From JBCBSK01 sp965250105 (lineage in GTDB: Bacteria; Pseudomonadota; Alphaproteobacteria; Rhizobiales; Tepidamorphaceae): DNA of 64,000 nucleotides. The notes beneath the pieces were generated by a model. The model was not told the origin of the DNA, did no database searches, and worked only from the letters and a program-made list of their open reading frames with translations. This document shows, one piece after another, positions 9,076 to 16,974 of this stretch; position 1 is the first letter of the stretch, and every line of letters begins with the position of its first letter. Location of the stretch: positions 558,001-622,000 of the forward strand of contig OZ252290.1 of assembly GCA_965250105.1 (NCBI GenBank), written 5' to 3'. The translations under genes were made by a program, and so were the position numbers.

Positions 9076-9978
9076 ATGGTCGACCGCTTGATACCCCGCT
9101 CCACCGCTTCTCCGCCGCACCACGTCCGGCCCGGGCTTTCAGCCCTTGGCGCCGGCGCCGCCGCGCTCGCCCTCGGCCTCGCGCTGGCCACCCTGTCGCC
9201 GGCGGAGGCCGGACGATCGGACTGGGTCGACGGCGATCAGTCCCAGCTGCGCCTCGTGCATGCCGGCAGCATCGGCGACGACGCTGCTGGCCGGCTTCTG
9301 GCGGGCATCGAGATCCGGCTCGACGAAGGCTGGAAGACCTATTGGCGCTATCCCGGCGACAGCGGCATTCCGCCGCGTTTCGATTTTTCCGGCTCCGAGA
9401 ACGTGAAGACCGCCCGCGTGCGCTATCCCGCCCCGGTGCGTTTCGACGATTCGGGCGGCCAGTCGATCGGCTACAAGATCGACGTGGTGTTTCCCGTCGA
9501 GATCGAACCGGTCGACCCCGGCCTGCCCGTCCGGCTCCACGCGAAGGTCGACTATGCCGTCTGCGCCGATATCTGCATCCCCGTCTTCGCCGAAACGGCG
9601 CTCGACCTCGATGGCGCGGCGCGAAACTCCGACAGCCTGCGCGTCAGCAGCTTCCGCGACAGTGTCCCGATAGCGCTGCCGGCCGACAGCGGTGCCACCG
9701 GCGTCATCGATACGACCCTCGATCTGAGCGCCGAGCCGGCCCGCCTCGCCCTCACCGTCGCCTACGGGCCGGGCACCAGCGGCCACGATCTCTTCGTCGA
9801 AGGCCCGCCGCGCTGGTATCTGCCGCTGCCCGCCCGCGAGGGCGACTGCCAGGGCGGAACCTGCATTTTCTCCCTGCCGCTCGACGGTATCGCCGCCGAG
9901 GACATCGCCGGCGCCGAACTGCGCGTGACCGGCACTTCGTCGCGCTTTTCCTTCGAACAGCCGGTCATGCTCAAATAG
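9076..9978 (+). CDS. Secreted DsbD N-terminal-like (DsbC/pfam11412 type) protein
   Basis: A 300-residue exported protein with an N-terminal signal peptide (hydrophobic run about residues 20-42, ending SPAEA). The mature part resembles the periplasmic alpha domain of DsbD/ScsB: WKTYWRYPGDSGIPPRF, IGYKIDVVFPVEI and the cysteine pair in YAVCADICIPV. A second cysteine pair lies in GDCQGGTC. Unlike DsbD it has no membrane or thioredoxin domain, so it must receive electrons from another protein or act otherwise. ATG 9076 is chosen over 9010 because it gives a normal signal peptide. A peroxiredoxin gene follows. Confidence 0.8.
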   Translation: MVDRLIPRSTASPPHHVRPGLSALGAGAAALALGLALATLSPAEAGRSDWVDGDQSQLRLVHAGSIGDDAAGRLLAGIEIRLDEGWKTYWRYPGDSGIPPRFDFSGSENVKTARVRYPAPVRFDDSGGQSIGYKIDVVFPVEIEPVDPGLPVRLHAKVDYAVCADICIPVFAETALDLDGAARNSDSLRVSSFRDSVPIALPADSGATGVIDTTLDLSAEPARLALTVAYGPGTSGHDLFVEGPPRWYLPLPAREGDCQGGTCIFSLPLDGIAAEDIAGAELRVTGTSSRFSFEQPVMLK

Positions 9979-10087
9979 CCGGCGAGCGCCGGTTTTGATG
10001 GACTTGCTTCCGGCGGGGCTGTTAATCGTCCCTCGCACGACAAGGGTTTCCGTCCGTCACGGGCCCGCAAGCTTGGGAGCAGCGTTG

Positions 10088-10570
10088 ATGATTTCCGTAG
10101 GCGACAAACTACCTGATGCGACCTTCAAGACACTGACCGCGGACGGCCCCGCCGACCGCACGACGGCGGAGGTGTTCAGCGGCCGGAAAGTGGCGCTGTT
10201 CGCCGTGCCCGGCGCCTTCACGCCGACCTGCCACATCAATCACCTGCCGGGCTTTCTGACCCATCTCGACGCGTTCAAGGAAAAGGGCATCGATGCGGTG
10301 GCCTGCGTCGCGGTGAACGACATGTTCGTGCTCGACCACTGGGCCAAGGCGACGGGCGCGGACGGCAAGATCGACATGCTGTCGGACGGCAATTGCGAAT
10401 TCACCAAGGCCATCGGCCTCGAACTCGACGCCTCCGCCTTCGGTCTCGGCACCCGCTCGCAGCGCTATGCGATGCTCGTCGATGACGGCGTGGTCAAGGT
10501 CCTGAACGTCGAGAGCGCGCCGGGCCAGGCCGACATTTCCGGCGCCGAAGCGCTGCTCGACGCCATCTGA
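10088..10570 (+). CDS. Peroxiredoxin (Prx5 type)
   Basis: A 160-residue peroxiredoxin reducing hydroperoxides, cytosolic (no signal peptide). The peroxidatic cysteine is C48 in VPGAFTPTCH, and the family pattern NDMFVLDHWAK and LGTRSQRYAMLVDDG follows. No second conserved resolving cysteine near the C-terminus is seen; C76 in the CVAVNDMF stretch and the cysteine in GNCEFT are present. ATG 10088 follows GGGAGCAG. The gene lies 109 bases after the secreted thiol protein and converges on rnhA. Confidence 0.93.
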   Translation: MISVGDKLPDATFKTLTADGPADRTTAEVFSGRKVALFAVPGAFTPTCHINHLPGFLTHLDAFKEKGIDAVACVAVNDMFVLDHWAKATGADGKIDMLSDGNCEFTKAIGLELDASAFGLGTRSQRYAMLVDDGVVKVLNVESAPGQADISGAEALLDAI

Positions 10571-10580
10571 CAGCGCCCGT

Positions 10581-11057
10581 TCAGGCCGTCTCCTCAGCCG
10601 CCGGACCGCCGCGCGCGGCGGTCTTGTAGGGCGCCATGCCGGCGCGCGCCAGCGCGTCGGCCCGCTCATTGCCGTCATGGCCGGCATGACCCTTGACCCA
10701 GCGGAAGGTCACGTCATTGGCCGCGACGGCCGCATCGAGCCGCTGCCAGAGATCGACATTCTTGACCGGCTTCTTGTCGGCGGTGCGCCAGCCACGCGCC
10801 TTCCAGGCCGGCAGCCATTGGGTGATGCCGTTCTTCACATAGGTGGAATCGGTGATGATCTCGATCGGCACGCGCCGTTTCAGGCTTTCGAGCGCGGCGA
10901 TCGCGGCGAGAAGTTCCATGCGATTATTGGTCGTATCCGCCTCGCCGCCCGACAATTCGCGCTCGTGATCACCCCAGACCAGAAGCACGCCCCAGCCGCC
11001 AGGCCCCGGATTGCCCGAACAGGCGCCATCGGTATAGGCGGTCACGGAGCCGGTCAT
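10581..11057 (-). CDS. rnhA: Ribonuclease HI
   Basis: A 158-residue RNase HI that cleaves the RNA strand of RNA:DNA hybrids. The catalytic carboxylates are D10 (AYTDGACSGNPGPGGWG), E48 (NNRMELLAAI), D70 (IITDSTYV) and D134 (NERADALA), all present, as is KGHAGHDGN. The ATG overlaps the stop of thrB as ATGA, so it is probably the last gene of the ispH-thrB-rnhA operon, an arrangement common in alphaproteobacteria. Confidence 0.96.
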   Translation of the reverse strand: MTGSVTAYTDGACSGNPGPGGWGVLLVWGDHERELSGGEADTTNNRMELLAAIAALESLKRRVPIEIITDSTYVKNGITQWLPAWKARGWRTADKKPVKNVDLWQRLDAAVAANDVTFRWVKGHAGHDGNERADALARAGMAPYKTAARGGPAAEETA

Positions 11058-12016
11058 AGGACGCCGTAGTCCTCCGGCCGCGTCGCGCTCCGATGAAAAC
11101 GCAGGCGCTTGAGATAGGCGATCGGGTCGTGCGGCTTCACGAAGGCACCTGGCGGGTGATTGATCCAGTCGACGAGCCGGGTCGCGAAAAACCGCATCGC
11201 CGCGCCGCGCGCCAGCGCCGGAAGGGCCGCGATCTCGCGGTCCTCGAGCGGCCGCACGGCGCGATAGCCGGCCATCAGCGCCCGCGCCTTGGTGATGTTG
11301 AACGACAGATCCGGCTCGAAGCACCAGGCATTGAGGCAGATCGCGATATCGTAGCCGAGCATGTCGCGGCAGGCGAAATAGAAATCGATGATCCCCGACA
11401 GCCTGTCGCCGAGGAAGAACACATTGTCGGGGAAAAGATCGGCATGCACGATGCCGCGCGGCAGGTCGTCGGGCCAGGCAGTCTCGATGGCCGAAAGATC
11501 GGCCAGGACCTCGGCCGTGATGCCGGGCCACTGGGTGTCGGCGGCCGCGCCGGCGGGTTCGATCAGCGCCCGCCAGTCCGCGACCGACAGCGCATTGGCG
11601 CGGGCGCCGTCGTAATCGGCCGCGGCGAGGTGGAAGCGCGCCAGCGCGCCCCCCAGCGCCCGGCAATGGGCCGGCGTCGGGCGTTTGGGCCACATGCCTT
11701 CGAGAAAACTCATTACCGCCGCCGGGCGTCCGGCCAGTTCGCGCAAGACCGCGCCCGACCGATCGTGGATCGGCGTCGGGCAGGTGATGCCGCGCGCCGA
11801 GAGATGTTCCATCAGACCGAGGAAGAACGGCAGGTCCTCGCGCCGCACGCGCTTTTCATAAAGCGTCAGGATGAAATAGCCGGTCTCGGTATGGACCAGG
11901 TAATTGGTGTTCTCGACGCCCTCGGCGATCCCCTTGAAGGAGAGGACGTCGCCGAGCGCATAGCCGGACATGAAGGTGATGAGGTCGTTATCGGCGACCT
12001 CGGTATAGACGGCCAT
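11054..12016 (-). CDS. thrB: Homoserine kinase (ThrB2 type)
   Basis: A 320-residue homoserine kinase of the choline/aminoglycoside-kinase fold, phosphorylating L-homoserine for ThrC. The catalytic loop is GIVHADLFPDNVFF and the metal-binding segment is IIDFYFACRD; the N-terminus MAVYTEV and GIAEGVENTNYLV are typical. It sits between ispH and rnhA and overlaps rnhA by four bases. It completes the threonine branch with thrC at 1245-2639. Confidence 0.95.
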   Translation of the reverse strand: MAVYTEVADNDLITFMSGYALGDVLSFKGIAEGVENTNYLVHTETGYFILTLYEKRVRREDLPFFLGLMEHLSARGITCPTPIHDRSGAVLRELAGRPAAVMSFLEGMWPKRPTPAHCRALGGALARFHLAAADYDGARANALSVADWRALIEPAGAAADTQWPGITAEVLADLSAIETAWPDDLPRGIVHADLFPDNVFFLGDRLSGIIDFYFACRDMLGYDIAICLNAWCFEPDLSFNITKARALMAGYRAVRPLEDREIAALPALARGAAMRFFATRLVDWINHPPGAFVKPHDPIAYLKRLRFHRSATRPEDYGVL

Positions 12017-12044
12017 GACGGCAGGCGCCCGCTAGAAGGTTGGC

Positions 12045-13007
12045 TTATTCGGCGGCGGCTTCGCGCAGGACGCGCGGCAGGTTGAAGACGACATCCTCGT
12101 CGGCGGTGCGCACGGTCTCGACGCTGACCGCGCGGGTGTCGGCGAAGGCGCCGATGACTTCCTCGACGAGCGCTTCGGGCGCCGAGGCGCCGGCGGTGAC
12201 GGCCAGCGTCTCGACATCGGCGAAGCGGTCGAGATCGATGTCGGCCGCGCGCTGGATCAGCAGCGCATCGGGGCAGCCGGCGCGTAGCGCCACCTCGACG
12301 AGCCGCTGGGAGTTCGAACTGTTCGGCGCGCCGACGACGATCGTCGCATCCGCCCGGGGGGCCGCCGCCTTGACCGCTTCCTGGCGGTTGGTCGTGGCGT
12401 AGCAGATGTCTTCCTTGTGCGGTCCGGCGATATCGGGAAAGCGCGCCTCCAGAATGTCGATGATGGCGCGCGTGTCGTCGACCGACAGCGTGGTCTGGGT
12501 GATATAGGCGAGCGGCTGTCCGTCCGGCGGCACCAGCGCGCGGGCATCGTCCTCGGTTTCGATCAGCGTCACCGCGCCCGGTTCGAGCTGGCCCATCGTG
12601 CCGATCACTTCCGGATGGCCCTGATGGCCGATCAGCACGATATGCCGGCCGCGCTTTCTGTGCAGCTGGGCTTCCTTGTGCACTTTCGAGACCAGCGGGC
12701 AGGTCGCGTCGATATAGAACATGCTGCGCGCCTCGGCATTGGCTGGCACCGATTTCGGCACGCCATGGGCGGAGAAGATCACCGGCGCGTCGCCGTCGGG
12801 GATCTCGTCGAGTTCGGCGACGAAGACAGCGCCCTTCGCCCTCAGACTGTCGACGACATATTTGTTGTGGACGATTTCGTGGCGCACATAGACCGGCGTG
12901 CCATAGCGTTCGAGCGCCAGTTCGACGATCTGGATCGCCCGATCGACGCCGGCGCAGAAACCGCGCGGCGCGCAGAGAAGAATGGTCAAAGCGGGCTTGT
13001 CGGCCAT
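12045..13007 (-). CDS. ispH: 4-hydroxy-3-methylbut-2-enyl diphosphate reductase
   Basis: A 320-residue iron-sulphur enzyme making IPP and DMAPP from HMBPP in the MEP isoprenoid pathway. The three cluster cysteines are C18 (APRGFCAGVDRAI), C103 (DATCPLVSKVHKE) and C202 (DICYATTNRQ); the HEIVHN and QTTLSVDD motifs are intact. The frame is open far upstream, but ATG 13007 (MADKPALTILL) is the family start. It is the first gene of ispH-thrB-rnhA and is divergent from the lipoprotein gene across 135 bases. Confidence 0.96.
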   Translation of the reverse strand: MADKPALTILLCAPRGFCAGVDRAIQIVELALERYGTPVYVRHEIVHNKYVVDSLRAKGAVFVAELDEIPDGDAPVIFSAHGVPKSVPANAEARSMFYIDATCPLVSKVHKEAQLHRKRGRHIVLIGHQGHPEVIGTMGQLEPGAVTLIETEDDARALVPPDGQPLAYITQTTLSVDDTRAIIDILEARFPDIAGPHKEDICYATTNRQEAVKAAAPRADATIVVGAPNSSNSQRLVEVALRAGCPDALLIQRAADIDLDRFADVETLAVTAGASAPEALVEEVIGAFADTRAVSVETVRTADEDVVFNLPRVLREAAAE

Positions 13008-13142
13008 CTCCGTGCCTTTATCGCTGCCGATACCGCGGGTCGGCGGGCATCGGTCAGATTGCGCCAATGCTCGCCGCCGGGCAATCCGGTGGTCATTGAT
13101 TTCGGTCACTGATATATAGCCCGGCTGACGAGGAAAAGGGAC

Positions 13143-13763
13143 ATGATGCGTCGATCGATCATATCGGATGCCGCGCGCTGGCGCGGCGCGCGGCTGGCCT
13201 GGCTCGGTCTCGGCCTGTTCGCGGCCGGGTGCAGCGGCAACGGCGCGCTGTCGGGCATCGCCGAAACGCTGACGCTGGCGCCGCGCGAGGAATTCGTTCA
13301 GCTGCGCGAACAACAGCAGCTCGCCGCCGAAACGGCCGCCGTCTACTGCCCGCCTGTGGAGATCCGGCAGGGCACCGAGACGCTCCGGGTCTACGATGCC
13401 GAACGGCAGGGCGATCCGATGGCCGTGCGCTATCAGGGCACCCTGCAGCGCACCGCGCGGGAATGCAGCCTGGTCGGCGATCAGTTCACCATGAAGTTCG
13501 GCGTCACCGGGCGGCTGATTCTCGGCCCGGCCGGCCAGCCGGAAACCTATACCCTTCCGCTCCGCGCCGCCCTCGTCGGTGACGGCGAAGCGGTGTGGAC
13601 CAAGCTCATCCCCGTCCCCGTCACGGTCGGTTCGGCCGGCCCGTCGGTCGAATTCGTGCATGTCGACGCCGATGTCGCCTATCAGTTGCCGCCGGGGACC
13701 GATCTCACGAAATTCGTGCTGTTCGTGGGCTTCGACGAGCAGGACAGGCTCGCCCAGCGTTGA
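13143..13763 (+). CDS. Putative lipoprotein of unknown function
   Basis: A 206-residue protein not recognised by family. A basic N-terminus and hydrophobic stretch end in a lipobox-like LFAAGC (cysteine near residue 29), so it should be lipidated and exported. The mature part starts with an EEFVQLREQQQLAAE helix and then has a beta-rich domain with two further cysteines (AVYCPPVEIR, ARECSLVG) that might form a disulphide. The start has a strong site, GAGGAAAAGGGAC, before tandem ATGs. It ends just before the glycine riboswitch. Confidence 0.75.
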   Translation: MMRRSIISDAARWRGARLAWLGLGLFAAGCSGNGALSGIAETLTLAPREEFVQLREQQQLAAETAAVYCPPVEIRQGTETLRVYDAERQGDPMAVRYQGTLQRTARECSLVGDQFTMKFGVTGRLILGPAGQPETYTLPLRAALVGDGEAVWTKLIPVPVTVGSAGPSVEFVHVDADVAYQLPPGTDLTKFVLFVGFDEQDRLAQR

Positions 13764-13805
13764 CACCGGCCGGCGAGCCGATAGTCTGGCGGCGTCTTGA
13801 CCGCG

Positions 13806-14036
13806 CGCGCGGGAGAGATCGGCCGGCATGCCCGGCCGGCGCCGAAGGAGCAACCGCCCCGGAAACTCTCAGGCAGAACGGACCGCGTGCGTGACGGACC
13901 TCTGGAAAGCGGTTTCCGGCGATGCGTCCGACGGCGCATCGCGGGGCACCCACCGACGGATGCAGGCCGACTGACGCGCAAAAGCGCATTTGCCGGCGAA
14001 ATCTCTCAGGTTCCATGACAGAGGGGGCGCACCATC
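13806..14036 (+). promoter_or_regulatory. Tandem glycine riboswitch controlling gcv operon
   Basis: The leader of gcvT holds two glycine aptamers in tandem. Aptamer 1 starts at GGGAGAGA (13811), has GCCGAAGGAGCAA and GGAAACTCTCAGGCA (about 13841-13876) and closes at CTCTGGAAAGCG (about 13900-13911). Aptamer 2 has CACCGACGG, AAATCTCTCAGG (about 14000-14011) and closes with GACAGAGGGG (14018-14027). gcvT starts 52 bases after that closing strand. Known glycine riboswitches of this layout turn on glycine cleavage genes when glycine is abundant; the expression platform was not resolved by eye. Confidence 0.93.
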
Positions 14037-14078
14037 TGGCAAGATCGGTGCGTCGACCCGGATGACTGGAGCCAGAAC

Positions 14079-15224
14079 ATGACCGCGCCCGAGGCATCTT
14101 CCCTCAAGACCACCCCCCTGACCGGGCTGCACCGGGCGGCCGGCGCGCGCATGGTGCCTTTTGCCGGCTATGACATGCCGGTGCAGTATGCGTCCGGCAT
14201 CATCGCCGAACATGAGTGGACCCGACACGCGGCCGGCCTGTTCGACGTCTCGCATATGGGCCAGGCCGTGCTGATCGCCGAGGACGGCAGCCACGAGACC
14301 GCCGCCTCGGCGCTCGAAACCCTGTGCCCGATCGATTGCCTCGGCCTCGAGGCCGGCCGCCAACGCTATACCCAGCTTCTGACCGACGATGGCGGCATCA
14401 TCGACGACCTGATGGTCAGCCGGCCGCTGGGTATGGCCGACGGCCGTCTGATGCTCGTCATCAATGCCGCCCGCAAGGCGATCGATATCGCCCATATCAC
14501 GGACCGTTTACCGGCAGGCCTGCGGCTCGAACCGATCGCCGACCGGGCGCTGATCGCCCTGCAGGGCCCGAAGGCGGCCGAGGTGCTGACCGATCTCGTG
14601 CCCGAAGCCGCCGGGATGCGGTTCATGGATGCGCTCAGCGCCGAACCGGCCGCCCTCGGCAGTACGATCTCCCTGTCGCGCTCGGGCTATACCGGGGAAG
14701 ACGGTTTCGAGATCTCGGTGCCGGCGGCCGAGGCCGCCGCGCTCTGGTCGCGGTTCGCCGAGGATGCCCGCGCGCGGCCTGTCGGCCTCGGGGCGCGCGA
14801 CACGCTGAGGCTCGAAGCGGGCCTGTGCCTTTACGGCAACGACATCGACGAGACGACATCGCCGGTCGAGGCGGGCCTCGCCTGGTCGATCGGCAAGAGG
14901 CGGCGCGCGGCCGGCGGTTTCCCCGGCGCAGCCCGCATCCGGTCCGAACTGGCCGATGGCCCCGCCCGCCGCCTGGTCGGCGTCACCCTCGACGGCCGGG
15001 CGCCGGCGCGCGGCGGTGCCGTGATCGCGACCGAGGACGGCCGGGAAATCGGCCGGGTGACCTCGGGCGGCTTCGGCCCGACGGTCGGCGGCGCGATCGC
15101 CATGGGCTATGTCGAGACCGCCCATGCGGCCGCCGGCACGCCACTGCACGCGATCGTTCGCGGCAGACCGCTCGCCGCCACCGTGACCGCGCTGCCCTTC
15201 GTCCCCAACCGCTATCTGCGCTGA
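14079..15224 (+). CDS. gcvT: Aminomethyltransferase (glycine cleavage T protein)
   Basis: A 381-residue T protein that moves the C1 unit from the aminomethyl-lipoyl H protein to tetrahydrofolate, releasing ammonia. Hallmarks are MVPFAGYDMPVQY near the N-terminus, GLFDVSHMGQ, QRYTQLLTDDGGIIDDLMV, SRSGYTGEDGFEI and ARDTLRLEAGLCLYGNDID. It is the first gene after the glycine riboswitch. gcvH follows after 32 bases. Confidence 0.96.
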   Translation: MTAPEASSLKTTPLTGLHRAAGARMVPFAGYDMPVQYASGIIAEHEWTRHAAGLFDVSHMGQAVLIAEDGSHETAASALETLCPIDCLGLEAGRQRYTQLLTDDGGIIDDLMVSRPLGMADGRLMLVINAARKAIDIAHITDRLPAGLRLEPIADRALIALQGPKAAEVLTDLVPEAAGMRFMDALSAEPAALGSTISLSRSGYTGEDGFEISVPAAEAAALWSRFAEDARARPVGLGARDTLRLEAGLCLYGNDIDETTSPVEAGLAWSIGKRRRAAGGFPGAARIRSELADGPARRLVGVTLDGRAPARGGAVIATEDGREIGRVTSGGFGPTVGGAIAMGYVETAHAAAGTPLHAIVRGRPLAATVTALPFVPNRYLR

Positions 15225-15256
15225 CGCCTAGCCACCCTGCCCAAGGAGACCAAACC

Positions 15257-15631
15257 ATGACCGTGCGCTTCACCAAGGACCATGAGTGGATCCGCCTCGA
15301 CGGCGCTGTCGCGACCGTCGGGATCACCGATCATGCCCAGCAGCAGCTCGGCGATGTTGTCTTCGTCGAGTTGCCGGAGATCGGCAGGACGGTCGCTCAG
15401 GGCGGCGAGGCCGGGGTGGTCGAATCGGTGAAGGCGGCGAGCGAGGTCTATGCCCCGGTCTCCGGCGAGATCACCGAGGTGAACGACGTGCTGACCGATG
15501 CGCCGGCCACCGTCAACGAGGACGCCCAGGGCGCCGGCTGGTTCTTCAAGATGACGCTTTCAGACACGGCGGAGTTCGACGCGCTGATGGACGAAGACGC
15601 CTATCAGCGCTTCGCCGGGGAGGCGGGCTGA
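15257..15631 (+). CDS. gcvH: Glycine cleavage system H protein
   Basis: A 124-residue lipoyl carrier of the glycine cleavage complex. The lipoylated lysine is K59 in the GVVESVKAASEVYAP motif; the start TVRFTKDHEWI and the end GAGWFFKM are typical. ATG 15257 follows AAGGAGA. The stop TGA shares its last A with the ATG of gcvPA, so translation is likely coupled. Confidence 0.97.
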   Translation: MTVRFTKDHEWIRLDGAVATVGITDHAQQQLGDVVFVELPEIGRTVAQGGEAGVVESVKAASEVYAPVSGEITEVNDVLTDAPATVNEDAQGAGWFFKMTLSDTAEFDALMDEDAYQRFAGEAG

Positions 15632-16974
15632 TGCGCTATCTGCCGCTGACCGACACCGATCGGGCGGACATGCTGGCGGCCATCGGTGTCGCCTCGCCCG
15701 ATGACCTGTTCGCCGCCGTGCCGCAGGGCGCCCTGCTCGATGCCCCGCCCGACCTGCCCCACGCGCAATCGGAAATGGCGGTCGAGCGCCTGCTGACCGA
15801 CATGGCCGGGCGCAATGTGGCGGCGGGGTCGGTGCCCTTCTTCGTCGGCGCCGGCGCCTATCGCCACCACGTTCCGGCGACCGTCGATCATCTCATCCAG
15901 CGCTCGGAATTCCTCACCTCCTATACGCCCTACCAGCCGGAAATCGCCCAGGGCACGCTGCACTACCTGTTCGAATTCCAGACCCAGGTGGCGCGGCTGA
16001 CCGGCATGGAGGTCGCCAATGCCTCGATGTATGACGGCTCGACGGCCAGCGCAGAGGCCGTTCTGATGGCGCATCGGGTGACGCGACGGTCGAAGGCGGT
16101 TCTGTCCGGCGGGCTGCACCCGCACTACGCCGAGGTGATCGCGACGCTGTCCGACATGGCGGGCGACGGGCTGGTGACGTTGCCGGCCGATCCGCTCGGC
16201 GAGGAGGATCTCATCGGCCGGATCGACGATGACACCTCCTGCGTCGTGGTGCAGACACCCGACGTGTTCGGCCGGCTGCGCGACCTCAGGCCAATCGTCG
16301 CCGCCGCCCATGACAAGGGCGCGCTGGTCATCGCCGTCGTCACGGAAGCGGTGTCGCTCGGCCTCGTCACGCCGCCGGGCGCGATGGGCGCCGACATCGT
16401 CGTCGGCGAGGGGCAGTCGATCGGCAACGGGCTGACCTTCGGCGGGCCTTATGTCGGCCTGTTCGCCGCCCGCCAGAAACATGTCCGCCAGATGCCGGGT
16501 CGGCTGTGCGGCGAGACGGTGGACGCCGACGGCAAGCGCGGCTTCGTGCTGACGCTGTCGACCCGTGAACAGCATATCCGCCGCGACAAGGCGACCTCGA
16601 ACATCTGCACCAATTCGGGCCTGTGCTGCCTCGCCTTCACCATCCACATGACGCTGCTCGGCGGCACCGGCCTCGGCAAGCTGGCGGCGGTGAACCATGC
16701 CAATGCGGTCGATCTGGCCGAAAGGCTTTCCGTCGTGCCCGGCGTCACGCTCGTCACCGACACCTTCTTCAACGAGATCACGCTCCGCGTGCCCGGCAGC
16801 GCCGAGGCGCTAGTCGACAACCTGGCGACGCGCGGCATCCTGGCCGGCGTGCCCTATTCCCGGCTCGCGCCCGATCAAGGCCATGACGATCTCCTGATCG
16901 TCGCCTCGACGGAGATCAACACGGCAAACGACCGCGCCGCCCTGGTGGCCGCGATGACGGAGGTGCTGGCATGA
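15631..16974 (+). CDS. gcvPA: Glycine dehydrogenase (decarboxylating) subunit 1
   Basis: A 447-residue N-terminal half of the P protein. With GcvPB it decarboxylates glycine on PLP and passes the aminomethyl group to GcvH. Typical segments are the start MRYLPLTDTDRADML, FVGAGAYRHHVPA, TPYQPEIAQGTLHYLFEFQT and the conserved NASMYDGSTASAEA. It carries no PLP lysine, which belongs to subunit 2. It overlaps gcvH by one base and gcvPB by four. Confidence 0.96.
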   Translation: MRYLPLTDTDRADMLAAIGVASPDDLFAAVPQGALLDAPPDLPHAQSEMAVERLLTDMAGRNVAAGSVPFFVGAGAYRHHVPATVDHLIQRSEFLTSYTPYQPEIAQGTLHYLFEFQTQVARLTGMEVANASMYDGSTASAEAVLMAHRVTRRSKAVLSGGLHPHYAEVIATLSDMAGDGLVTLPADPLGEEDLIGRIDDDTSCVVVQTPDVFGRLRDLRPIVAAAHDKGALVIAVVTEAVSLGLVTPPGAMGADIVVGEGQSIGNGLTFGGPYVGLFAARQKHVRQMPGRLCGETVDADGKRGFVLTLSTREQHIRRDKATSNICTNSGLCCLAFTIHMTLLGGTGLGKLAAVNHANAVDLAERLSVVPGVTLVTDTFFNEITLRVPGSAEALVDNLATRGILAGVPYSRLAPDQGHDDLLIVASTEINTANDRAALVAAMTEVLA

